From Nakataea oryzae (Eukaryota; Ascomycota; Sordariomycetes; Magnaporthales; Magnaporthaceae): a stretch of 64,000 nucleotides of DNA. The stretch covers positions 1 to 64,000 of the forward strand of contig PYSQ01000156.1 of NCBI GenBank assembly GCA_003049435.1, written 5' to 3'. The translations under genes were made by a program, and so were the position numbers. Below, piece after piece: positions 45,973-56,739 of the stretch (the first letter of the stretch is position 1; every line of letters starts with the position of its first letter). The notes beneath the pieces are model-generated. The model was not told the origin of the DNA. It did no database searches and worked only from the letters and a program-made list of their open reading frames with translations.

Positions 45973-47570
45973 CTACTGCTCCGAGACAAACAGTCCCGCC
46001 ATGCCCATGCCGGTGCCGATGCACATGCTCGTCAGCAGCACCTTCTTCCCTGTGCGGCGGCACTCGCTCAGGCCCGTGACGATCTGGCGGGTGCCCGTCG
46101 CGCCCAGCGGGTGGCCCAGGGCGATGGCGCCACCGCGCGGGTTGAGCTTGGTGTTGGCGTCCAACTGCAGCGTGTCGCGGCAGTAGACGGCCATGCTGGC
46201 AAAGGCCTCGTTGATCTCGACAACGTCAACGTCGTTGAGGGTGATGCCGTGCTGCTCCAGCAGCTTCGGGATCGCAACGGTCGGGCCGATGCCCATGATG
46301 CGGGGCGCGAGACCGGCCACCGTGGCGCCGACAAACTTGGCCAGGATCGGCTGGCGCAGCTTGACGGCCGTCGAGCGCTTCATCAGGATAACTGCGGCGG
46401 CTGGAGCGCGAAAATCGAGTCAGCTGTCTGTCCGAGGCCGATGGGCAGTGCAGCCAGTCGGGTTTTCGAATGAAGCCCGCGCGTGCCCCCCCCCCCCAAA
46501 AAAAAAAAAAACACANAAAAATCAAGCCTTGTTACTCACCGCCGTCGGTCACCTGGCTGGCGTTGCCGCCGGTCGTGGTGGATCCCCACTGCGGGAACGC
46601 CGCCCTGATCTTGCCGAGCGTCTCGGCCGTGGTGCCGGGCCTGATGCCCTCGTCCTTGGTGAGTGTGACCTGCTTGAACTCGCCGTTGGCGTCCTTGACC
46701 TTGGTGGTGATGGGCGCGATCTCGTCGTCGAACCAGCCCGCCTTCTGCGCATTCTCGGCCTTTTGGAAGCTCAGGGCGGCGAAGCGGTCCATCTCCTCGC
46801 GCGAGATGCCAAAGTCGCTCGCCACGTTCTCGCTCGTCCAGCCCATGGGCTGCATGCAGTCCACCGCCTCCTGGCTGGCCGACGTCACGGCCTCGTCGAA
46901 GGGCGCCTCGAGCGCGTCGCCGCCCACCGACATGGACTCGGCGCCCAGGGCGATGCCGATCTGGATCGAGCCGGCGCTGATGGCGTTGGCAATGTCCTGC
47001 GTCGCCTTCAGGCCCGACGAGCAGAAGCGGTTGATCGACGACGCGCCCGCCGTGTTGGGGAAGCCGGCGGCCAGGGCCGCTGCGCGCAGCTTGTATGCTG
47101 CCTTTCCGTCCGAGACCTAGAGAGGTGGGGACGCAGAAATGCTCGTCAGTCGGGATGGCCCGGGCCTGCGGCGGGTCGTCGCGGGGGTGTCGTGGCCATC
47201 GGGCGAGCAGCCATGGCGGAAAAAGGCAAGGGATCGACTCACATTACCCATGCAGATGTCCTCCACCAGGGCGGGATCCAGGTTGGACTTTTCCCTCACT
47301 TGCTGCAGAAGCGCGTAGACCATGTACTCGAGCGTGGTATCCTTGAAGCCGCCCTTCTTGGCCTTGGCCAGAGGTGTCCTGAGGGCGAGGGTGATGACGA
47401 TGTCATCGTCGTTCTTGGAGGTGCTGTTGGCTCCAGGTACGGGTTAGAAAGTGACAGAGCAGCGTGTTACCCGGCCGCGCGAGCAGCACTTGACGCGGCA
47501 CTTACAGCGTCGACATGGCATTGCCGGGCGTGAGGTGTTTGAGGATGGAGCCGAGGCGTTCTGCAGCCAT
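45973..47570 (-). CDS. pot1: peroxisomal 3-ketoacyl-CoA thiolase
   Basis: Four exons: 47570-47506, 47423-47243, 47116-46540 and 46400-45973. Introns are 82, 126 and 138 bp. The product is 416 aa. The N-terminus carries a textbook PTS2 peroxisomal signal, RLGSILKHL (R-L-x5-H-L), in the first exon. Catalytic landmarks are the nucleophile NRFCSSG, the GHPLGATG histidine, and the second cysteine in SMCIGTGMGMA. QVTDGAAAVILMKRS spans intron 3. The enzyme does the last step of fatty-acid beta-oxidation, cleaving 3-ketoacyl-CoA with CoA to acetyl-CoA. Intron 3 contains a C10-A12 run and the undetermined base 46516, so the local assembly is weak, but the coding sequence is unaffected. Confidence 0.96.
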
Positions 47571-49122
47571 TGTGTCGGTTGTGGCTATTGACTGTGCGAC
47601 GGGAAGGGCGTGGGACTTTTTGGGACGCAGGGTCGGTCGTGACGGGCAGGTGCTGTTGTGGTCTGGTGCTGTTGTGGTCTGGTGCTTGAGGAAGGAAACG
47701 TGAAACGGTCGTACCGCCGTCGTGGGAGTGCGGCTATGTGTTTATTATGTTGGCTGGCCGAGTCGGGCACGGTGGCAACCTAGCCTAGGCTTGTGCCAGC
47801 CCGAGGTCCTTCGCGGCCGACGCAGCTTAGCTGTGGGGTTTACCCCGGCTTATGTTGCCGAGGCACGGTCTGGAGAGGAGCCACGGCAAATCCACCTGGT
47901 AAATCCACCTGGTCGCTGCAGGCAATTGCCCGAGCGGTGGCCCGCCTCGGCCGCTGCCACGGCACCTGGTGAACCCGACCTGTACCTGCCTGGATTATCA
48001 TACCGTAGCCACAGAGGTCTGTTTTGCCTCGCTGGCGTTCACTAATCAGCGCCCAAGGCAGCGAGTCGCCTGGGATCCCCCTGTGATGTGTGCTTGCATT
48101 TTGGCGGTAAGCATCTTCTCACTCCTTTTTTTCTTCTTTTGTTTTTTCCTCTGTGCTAGTTGACCTGCCATCCTACGCCGTTGCTTCTTGACTAGGTACA
48201 TCATGGTGCCAACCGATATAGGAGCAAATCCAGTCCGGCTACTTTCCACGGCTGGATCAGTCAACCAAACCGTCAACAAAGCGTGCTGGTATGGCCGCTC
48301 AGTGGCCTTTGCGGCCAAACCGACTGACAACACTACCTACCGAGACGATATCCATGCACTTGATATGATCCAGCACCACGCCTTCCTGAGCACGGACATG
48401 CTCCTTTCTGGCGACATCCCTCGCTGCACGGTCCGCGACGGTGTTTAACTCCTTGATCCTCCAGAACTGAACAGTCAGGCCTGGGGGGTGGCGGATGTGA
48501 TGGATCTTTCCCAAGAGCTCACTCCATAGATCATGGTTGACGACAAATGTGTTGTCCGCTGTCCTCCTGTCGTTCTCAATCCAGCCTTTCGACCAGCTGG
48601 CGCAGCCTTCAAACAAACCCGCAGAATCCGTGGTGACGACGCAAGTGTGGGATCCATCGCGGACCCAATCCCGGGAACCCAGGACCCAGGACCCTGAAAA
48701 CCCAGCTGGATATCACCTTATCAGAGCGGTGTACACGACCTCAGTGGGCTCCGTGGTCTCCTGGTCTGTTGCATTTAGAGTTCACAGCAGTTGAGCTGGC
48801 GTAAGCAACGCCAGTTTCCGTTTGCGAACGCGCAAGGGTCGCGGTTGCAAGCAAAGAGAGCACCCACACAACCAAATCCGGGCCCCCAAGTCAGGCGTCA
48901 AAGCCCATGGCACTCCTCACCACGACGTGCACGGGCCCTGACTGGACACCTGTTTAGGCCGAGCGGCCTTTGGCGTCCGTTTTCTCACAGCTCAAAGATG
49001 CATTCTATCGCGATCTGTCGCCAAGGACGCGCCAATTGCGCTCAACGCACTTGTGCGCAGAAAGCACATCCTCTTGACCAAGCCTACCCGTCAGGCATGC
49101 ATATTCGTTACCCGCCAGCAAC
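47571..49122. other. intergenic region holding an RNase H-like relic
   Basis: Between the thiolase promoter and the transporter remnant. Apart from the minus-strand RNase H-like pseudogene at 48299-48770 and a 14-bp duplication (gtaaatccacctgg, about 47886-47913), nothing is recognised. Confidence 0.45.
48299..48770 (-). pseudogene. degenerate RNase H-like gene
   Basis: The frame 48712-48299 encodes an unmistakable RNase H fold C-terminal half: VVTTDSAGLFEGCASWSKGW (the DS active-site strand), NHDLWSELLGKI, LTVQFWRIKELNTVADRAARDVA (the NTxADxxA strand with its Asp). Upstream, in another frame and behind a stop codon, TDQETTEPTEVVYTALIR (48770-48717) looks like the preceding E-bearing helix (xxAELRAVLAAL). 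About 40 nt between the two parts contain the stop and a repeated gggtcct unit. No intron with plausible signals joins them. The first active-site Asp strand and a start codon are not found. Fungal genomes carry many lineage-specific RNase H-like genes, so this may be a dead gene copy or a transposon relic. Too broken to be functional as seen. Confidence 0.6.
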
Positions 49123-50563
49123 ATGGCTAGTGCCGATGCGATATCGCGGCCACGGCTTTTGCATGGCAGGAAACTCAGTATTCATAGACACGACTCCGAG
49201 GCTCCCGACAAAAACAAGGCCATACCGACCCCGGCGCCACCCAAGACTCCTCGGAAGCCGCCGACAACGCCGATGCTGCCGCCAGCACAGGCACTCCTGG
49301 CTGCCAAAAATTCGCCTACGCCGAGCTGACCGGCTGATGATTATATCCAGTCCCCATCAGAGCCGTTGTTTGGGGCACCCTGTTCTTCTTCCTCAACACA
49401 CTAGACCCAGGAACACCTCTGTGGACTGGTCTTGCAGCCATTGACTGGTCTGGCAGCCTGCTCATAGTTGGCGGCGCGCTCATGGTTCTCCTTGCTCTCC
49501 AGTTTGGCGATGTTACGCACCCGTGGTCCTCCGCTACCGTCATATGCCTCCTCGTCTTCGGCTCCGTAGTAATCGGCATGTTTGTCCTGAACGAGCGGAA
49601 GTTTGCCAAAAACCCCATTATCCCGTTGCGTCTGCTGTCCAACAAAACAGCCCCCGCGTCGATTGGCATCATGTCTTTCAACATGTTTGTCTATATCGGG
49701 ATTGCTTACTACCCGCCACTCTATTCACAATCCGTCTTTGGAGCCGACGCCCTGCAGTCTGGCCTTTACCTCCTGCCGCTCATCGTTTCGTGCGCTCTAG
49801 CTGCCACGTTTACTGGCTTTCTTATCCAAAAGACGGGCAAGTACTTGGTCGTCATGTACACGGCCCAGGCCATCTTCATTCTGGGCACCGGGCTCTTTGT
49901 AAACCTCGAGTTCGGCGAAGGCTTGACCAAGCTTTTCGTTTACGAAGTCCTCGTTGGCGTGGGCATCGGGATGAACATGGAAGGACCTCTGCTGGCTGCC
50001 CAGTCGACCGCTTCTGCGGCGGACACGGCTGACATCATCGGGACAATGCATTTCTCGCGAGCCCTGTTTACGGCCATATCAGTTGTTGTAGGCGGTGTCA
50101 TCTTCCAGAACCACATGACCGCCGCCAACCTAGCCTTGGTACAGGCGATCGGGCCCGAGCTGGCCAGCCGCTTCGCAGGTCCACAGGCGGCAGCCAATGT
50201 TGAGCTTATCAATACTCTTGCGGCGGATCAGCAGCCCATAGTCCGCCAGCTCTACCGGGATGCATTCAAATCTGTTTGGATATTGGTGAGTGAGCACTGG
50301 CAGTGGCTTGCATCTGAAGCTGGCAGAACCTTGACTGACACCTTTCCTCCCTCAAGTACGTGGCCTTTGCTGGTTGCGCGGGCCTTTTGCATCTTCTCGT
50401 TCGCGGGAACCACCTCAGCAGCGAACATAAGGGCCCGGTGCTTGGGGTAAGCAGGACCCGGCCAGCCTCGGAAGAGTCGTCAACCCAAGTTCTTCGCGGT
50501 GCGGCCGAGCGGGTGTCTGTCGAGCTCAGTAACATGAGGCACCGCCAGGCCCAGCGTCTGTGA
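49123..50563 (+). pseudogene. DHA14-type MFS drug transporter lacking helices 1 to about 6
   Basis: An intact second half runs 49345-50285 and 50357-50563, across a 71-bp intron (GTGAGT...TCAAG). It encodes PIRAVVWGTLFFFLNTLDP, AIDWSGSLLIVGGALMVLLALQFG, VLNERKFAKNPIIPLRLLSN, SVFGADALQSGLYLLPL and other helices typical of 14-helix multidrug exporters. Before it, only the cytosolic tail survives: MASADAISRPRLLHGRKLSIHRHDSEAPDKNKA from 49123, then a frame change to QDSSEAADNADAAASTGTPG..FAYAELTG. Two stop codons follow, and helix 6/7 comes within 20 nt. Roughly 500 nt coding helices 1-6 are missing. The 130 bp before the junction contain no GT that could serve as a donor, so splicing cannot bridge the gap. 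A truncated protein from an internal ATG (49482) is conceivable but unlikely to transport. Confidence 0.72.
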
Positions 50564-50899
50564 TCTCGGGTACTTGGAGATTGACTGGACCAAAATGGTT
50601 CTGTTATACCGTGCATCCGGCTTTTGGTACTTGCTAAGAGCATATACACCGCTTTCCTGACTCTAGGAAGCTCTACGGCTCCGTCGGACCTTGGTGCGAG
50701 CCTTGTCCCGCTCAGATACGTCTCCCAACGCCTGTGGGAAGACAGTTTCCCCGAAAGGCACGCATGGCCCCTACTCCAGTGTTCCAGGCGCTTGAACGAA
50801 GAAAAAAAACGCTACATTTCCCAGATAGCAGAGATGGATATACGCTGATAATAAAACAAGATTCACTTCCACACCCAAAATGCTCGACTCGGCCAGTGC
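50564..50899. other. intergenic region between convergent genes
   Basis: 336 bp between the transporter remnant (+) and the acyltransferase gene (-). Nothing recognised. Confidence 0.45.
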
Positions 50900-52999
50900 C
50901 TACATGAACGAGACTAACAATGGGTCTTTTGACAGGAAGTCCTCGACCTTTTTCATGTTTTTCTTGGTGGCTGCAAAAGTAGCCCAGTATCCGTCGGATG
51001 TTTTGCACATCACCATGGAAATAACTGAAGAGAAGGCGTGTTGCAGTGATCGTTAGCGATGGCACCTTTGCAAGAGGTCAGTTTTGCCGCGCCAAGAGGG
51101 CTTACATCTCATTGGCGTGTCCCTCGTGTGTGCCCTTCCCAGGACGAGCAGCCGGTTTTGTGACTGGGGGGCTGCGACCGAGGCCGCAGCGGTGGTCCGG
51201 TGGTCCTTGTTCATGCTGGCCTTGGAGCCTGTGTCGTCCTTCTTTTCCGCCTCGGATGCGGCGTCTGTCGAGGCAGCGCTGAAGTCCAGATCTTTCCAAG
51301 CGGCACTCCAGTTGGAGACGACAAAGGGCCTGTCGCCCGGGTCACCGATCATGGGGGGCTTGTTCCCATTCCCGACAAGCTGGCCCATCACCTCCAGGCC
51401 CGACTCGATTGTTTCCTGCTCGGTCGCATGCAGCACCGCGAGGCGGTGACGGTAAGCCATCTCAGACAGGCATGATGAGCGATGCACCTTGCCAAGACGC
51501 GCGAAGCCATATGTGATGGCGTTGTGGACGTATGAGACGGTGCCGCGGGGGAGTTCGGGGATTCGGCCTCGGAGGTTGACGACGACGCCGAGGCTCACCG
51601 GACGGGAGGAGCTTTGGCTCCGGTGGATATTGGCGAGCTGGAGGACAGCGACTCGTTAGCCTCTAGACCGATCGAGGGACGCTGAAAGGCAGGCTGGGGC
51701 TGACGTCGTTGGCAGACTCACCTTGCACAGTATTGCCGAGACGACATCGCCTTCGCTCAGGCCTAACCTCCCTACCACGTCGTCGCCGTACCGCTCCTCG
51801 AGGTCGGCGAATATCTTTGAGCGCAGCCTGACGACGAGGTTCAGTGGCAGGAATAGCGTGCCCTGCTCCTCACGCGGGCTCATGAGCACCTCGGGAATGA
51901 CGGAGCACGAGAACTTGAACCTCTCACGCTTGGAGAAGAAACGCAGCCCGCCGGCGATGTCGCCTTGGGGAGGCGAGGCGGGCTTGTTCGACGACTGGCG
52001 AGTATGTTCCTTGTCCGCCTTCTCCCCGCCCGGGGGCCGAGACGCGTACCCGAGCACCACGGGCGGGCGGGCCTGCAGAGGCGGCGGCGGGGTGCCGGCG
52101 ACCAGGCCGAGCCAGGCCTTCATGACGGAGCCGAAGCCCATCTGGTCCGCGAGCGCGTGCGGCAGGCAGACGCCGACGACGGCGCCGTCGGTGAAGGCGG
52201 AGACGTGCACCGCCACCATGGGCATCCCGCCCGGCGCGTCGGCGCGCTCGCGCGGCCAGCCGGGCCCGGCCATGATGTCGAGCACGCGGGCGAACTGGCC
52301 GCCCTTTGCCTGCAGGCGCGCGCCGCCGGCGGGCTCCGTGGGCAGCTGCAGGACGCCCGGGATGCCGGCGGCGCCGTGCGGGTGGCGGGCGCTGGTCCAG
52401 TCGAAGAGGCGGTAGCTGTCGTCGTCCGGGTCGAGCGGGAAGCGGGCCGGGAGGCGGTACTCGAGGCGGCCGTCGCGGCGGCGGGCCAGGCGGGCGCCGA
52501 GCAGGGTCCAGTGGTTCCGGATCAGGTCGTCGAGCGCGGCGCGCAGGCGGCGCTCGTCGAGGGCGTGCGGCACGAAGAAGAAGACCTGCGATACGCACCG
52601 GTCCACGGGGCTCAGCTGCTCGATGGGCGGGACGGCAAAGGTCACGACGCCGTCGTCGCCCGCCCTGAGCCCGCACGGCTTCTCCTTGACGAGCGGGCCC
52701 AGCAGGATGGGGTACCGGTGGGCGAGCCGCCTGACGATCCCGCCCTTGCGCCTCGGCGGCGCGCTGCAGGCCGAGCAGTGGTCGGCCAGCTTTCCGCCGC
52801 CGCCGTACTGCCAGGAGCTGCCGCTGCCGCTGCCGTAGCGCTCGGCCTCGCGCATCTCGTAGGCCGCCATGTGTTTGAAGACGATGACGGCGCCGTACAG
52901 GACGCAGATGACGGAGAAGACGCTGCTGAGGAGTTCGGACGACATTCCAAACGGCGAGAAGAGGGAGGGGGCGCGGCGGCCGGGACGGGGAGGCTGCAT
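50900..52999 (-). CDS. HXXXD acyltransferase with N-terminal membrane segment
   Basis: Three exons: 52999-51722, 51637-51106 and 51024-50900. Introns are 84 bp and 81 bp. The product is 644 aa (626 if the ATG at 52945 is used). A hydrophobic segment (LLSSVFSVICVLYGAVIVF) near the N-terminus suggests membrane attachment. The catalytic HXXXD motif is clear: VCLPHALADQMGFG. The usual C-terminal DFGWG is not seen; a looser VVSNWSAAWKDLDF occupies that region. Other family-like parts are PLSPVDR-type EQLSPVDRCVSQVFFFV and LDDLIRNHWTLLGARL near the start, and VNLRGRIPELPRGTVSYVHNA. Such fungal enzymes O- or N-acylate secondary metabolites or lipids from acyl-CoA; the substrate is unknown. Its neighbours (transporter remnant, FAD oxidase) fit an accessory metabolic locus. 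Confidence 0.85.
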
Positions 53000-53968
53000 G
53001 GCCCTTTTCTTCTATGGCGCCGGCGAGTGACTGTGCGCGGCCGCATGGGTGATCCTTTATGGAAGCCACCCGGCCCCAAGCAAGGCTGTTTGTAGCCGCA
53101 CAGACGTGAGCTGATATGAACGGGGAGCACTGTTGGCGCTCCAGGTGCAGGGTGAGGGCGGCTAGTTGTGGCTAGCGGCGCACAAGCTTCACCTCTCGGT
53201 GCCGTCCCGAGTGTTTCACCGGCATCATCCATGTCCAGGAGTCACGCCCAAGCGACGTGGCCATCGATCTGAGGAAATTTGTTCGCCTCCCCCTCCTCCA
53301 GCGAGCGCGGCCCAGCCGATGACCTGGCCCTGCATTGGTTGGCAGTGCGAGTGGCTGGCATCGCTCGGCCGACGCGCGGGCTCGGACGAGGGCCCCGGGC
53401 GGGCATCCCGACTGCGTCCCTCGCCCTCCCATCGCGGCTTGCGTCGACGCCTCCAGACCGACTGTCTGCGGCTTCCCCGCGCAACTCTGCTCCTCTGCCA
53501 TCGGTCAAACTCAGTCCGAGGCTGTTTCATCGTGCGTCCTGGCTGACATTTGACGGCTCTCAGGGACCGTCACATTTGCGGCAGCCAAGTCGGCAGCAAC
53601 GGTCCCGCCCGACGAAGGAGCAGAACTACATGATGCATGCGGCCGCATGTTTTTGACCGCGGTCATCTCTGCGCCCTCTTCCGCCAGACGGCCTCGACAG
53701 TACGGACTAGCCAAGGGTCCGTCTGCATTGCGGAAAAGACTGTGGGACAAGCAGGCTCCAGTGTTTCCTGTAAAAGCGTGGTGGGTAAGACCACCTACAT
53801 AGCTATCCGATGACGAGATGCATACATGCTTTGTTGACACAGCCAAACGCCCCGCCGCCAAACCAAATCTTGAATGCCCGCGCCGCATCAAAGACAAGAA
53901 CATGTGGTTGAAAAGGAAGCGCTGGCCGCCGGCTTCCAATCACCCATGAAGTCAAAAAATCACCCCTC
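53000..53968. other. intergenic region, no gene seen
   Basis: 0.97 kb between two minus-strand genes (5' of the acyltransferase, 3' of the oxidase). No supported feature. Confidence 0.45.
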
Positions 53969-55672
53969 TTATGCTGCTGGCCGCACAGACTGCGGGTAGT
54001 AAAACAGCTCCGTGGGGTCGTACTTGGCCTTGATCTGCCTCAGCCTCGGCAGGTTGCCGCCGTAGTAGACCTCCTGCGCCGTCGTCTGGTTGAGGCCGCT
54101 GTCGGCATAATTGATGTACATGCCCCAATCCTGACGGTTGACCAGGTTTGTCACGGAACTGACCCAGTCGTCCAGGAACTTGTTGTAAGGAGCGGTGCTG
54201 CCTCCGCCGCCACCGGGGAAGCCGCCAGAGCCTCCGAGGGCCGTGTCCTGGAACTGCATCAGGAAGAGCTTGTCCCTGTGCGCATAGGCGGTGGCGTCGT
54301 TGGCCACCCGGCTGACGGCGGAATTGTTGCCGCCGTGGATGTCCAGCTGGAAGTACCAGCTGAACACGCCCTTGTTGCGCGCCGTGGTCTGGTAGTAGCG
54401 CACAAAGTTGGCCAGCGGCGGGCCTGTGAGGTCCTTGAGCTGCAAGCTCTTGGCGTAGAAGCGCGAGTGCTGCCGGCGTGGTAGGGTTCTCGTGTCAGTC
54501 TTGTGTTTCCGTCGACGAACCTCTGGCAAAAGGCCTCGAGTACTTACCGTGTTGTATGGGACGGTCTGCTCCATCGCGTCGCCGTACGTGTAGGCCAGCA
54601 GGGAGTCCATCCAGCCAGTAGTCTTGGAGGTGAGGTTGCCCGCCGTCGCAGCCACCAGAGGATCCAGAATGGGCTTGAGCTCGGCGAGGGTGCCGTAAAA
54701 CGCGCCCTCCACCACGAAGTTGTTGGTCTGGCCGAAAAGGCGCATGTTGAGGTTGTTGGGCGTCTTGTCGACGGCAAAGTCGCGGAAGGCCTGGATGCCG
54801 CTGAGTATGGCCTGCTCCGTCTTCCAGGTCGGAAATCCGATCTGGAAGGTGGTGACGGTCGAGGGAGCCGGGAAGGTGTTGAAGTCGAGGCTGGCCACGA
54901 TGCCAAAGTTGGAGCCCGCGCCGCGAAGCCCCCAGAAGAGGTCCGGGTTCTCCGTGGCCGAGGCGCGCACCACGCTAGAGTTTGCGAGCACCACGGTGGC
55001 CCCAACGATCCAGTCCAGCGCCAGTCCCCTTGTGTGGGACGAGAAGCCGAAGCCGCCGTGAAGGGCGTGGCCCGAAACTCCCACTCTGCACCCGCGGAAA
55101 AATAGATACCTCGTCAGCAATAGTTGCCCCTGATTTGTTACTCCTTTTTCACGCACACACACAGACAACACTCACCCAGGGCATGTCCCGTGGCTGATGG
55201 CGCGTCCTCCCTGCTTGAACAGCTCCGTCGAGACCCTACCCAGCCTGGCCCCCGGCTGGATGGTGGCGACGTTGGACGCACTGTTCAGCGAGACGCCGCT
55301 CATGCGGTCCAGCTGGACCACCAGGTGCCCGTCCTCGCCGCCCATGCCGTGCGACGCGTAGCCGTGGCCGCCGCCCTTGGGCGTGACCTTGACCTTGAGG
55401 CTGGCGCCGCACGACACGGCGGCCTGGATCTGCTGCACCGTGGTCGGGACGGCGATGGCGGCGGGCGTGACGGGCAGCCTCGAGTTGTAGGCCGCCGCGT
55501 CCACCCGCCAGACGTTTGAGTTGCGGGCGACAATGGGCACGCCGGCGCCCTGGAGGCAGCTCTCGACCTGCGACGACGACGCCTGCCGCGGCGCGTGCGC
55601 CGCCGCGTGCGCGCCGCCCAGGGAGGCGGCCGCCAGCGAGAGGAACCAGCAGCAAGCAGCGGGCGCCATCAT
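53969..55672 (-). CDS. secreted bicovalent-FAD oxidase (BBE/glucooligosaccharide oxidase-like)
   Basis: Three exons: 55672-55176, 55085-54548 and 54469-53969. Introns are 90 bp and 78 bp. The product is 511 aa. It has a signal peptide, then the PCMH-type FAD domain (VPTTVQQIQAAVSC). Both flavin attachment residues of the bicovalent subgroup are present: His in KGGGHGYASHG and Cys in GTCPGVGVSGHALHGGFGF. That Cys motif spans intron 1. The substrate domain ends with the berberine-bridge C-terminal motif YYGGNLPRLRQIKAKYDPTELFYYPQSV. Relatives oxidise sugars (glucooligosaccharide, chitooligosaccharide oxidases) or cyclise metabolites. The GHALHGGFG context leans to the sugar oxidases, but a role with the adjacent acyltransferase cannot be excluded. 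Glycosylation sites (NSS, NLT, NNS, NQT) agree with secretion. Confidence 0.92.
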
Positions 55673-56739
55673 TGTCTTGGGAGGAGGTCCTCGTGAATTA
55701 CCTGGCCGGGGCCGAGTGGTGTGCTAAAAAGAAAAAGGAACGGGGAAGAGAGGGACTTGGGACTCGGGCGAGCGCGACATCTCTGGACGAGAGAGGCAGC
55801 CCGAGCATGGCCGCGGCGGCAATCTAATACTCGCCCAGACCGAGGACGTCTGAATAAGTCTAACCGCGGGTAAAACTGCAAGGCCTGAGCCGCCTGACAA
55901 GCCGCGCCGGCTCGAATCAAGACGATCCGCCGTGGGTGAGGTGTTTAATCGCGCCATTTGGGCCGCCCAACCGGGAATCCATGGAAGCAAGCCCGGCGGG
56001 CGCAGATCTGCGTGCCTCCGCCGCCGAATCGTTTTTGTTCCTGGGTCGCCGTTCCTGAACCTTCCTTTCGTCGTCTTATTTCCCGCCAATACCAGACCCG
56101 CGTCGCGCAGAGGCCGCGACCAATGCTCGGTCGAAGACGGACAAGGGGCCAGCCGCTGACGACGGGCCGGCGAAGACCACCGAGGGCACGAGCCTCCGAG
56201 CGCCCGATCGGGAAATGGGACTTGGCGCTCGGAGCTTGGCGGCGACGAGGCGAGAAGGGATGGTGTTGTGGAGCTGACGTCAATATAAGCCAGCGCCATA
56301 ATATATCGCGGCCGATGGCGCCGTGCCGCTTCCCCATGCGGGCGTGGGCGTGGTGCCATGGGCGACTGCGCTTCCCCCAACGTGGCGCCCCTCGTTGCAC
56401 TGCAAAAAAAAAATGTCCGGCTGCATTGCTGCCTTAGCACTGCTTTGGAATCCTGGGGTGCTTTAGCTCGTCCAGCTTGGTGGCGCCATGGTCGCAGTGA
56501 TTGCGACGACGCCGCTGTGCTGCTTTCGCTTACGCGCGTTCTTGTTACCACCCCATTTCCCCGGGACGCGGCAGATGCAGTTTTCCACGAGTCTGTATTT
56601 TCTTTTTACCTCTGAATCTTTTCTGCACCTGACCTTCTTGTCATGAGCGTCCACTTCGGCTTCTGGCGTGTGATGGATGAGCGAGTAGGATCTTGGCGCA
56701 GAGCGGTGAAATGTGGATTTCAGGCTTGGCAAGCCAGAG

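Noticed and set aside
55724..56551. 275-codon open frame (-) upstream of the FAD oxidase
   Set aside because: Arg/Ser/Pro-rich chance composition, no motif, and it occupies the expected promoter of the oxidase gene.
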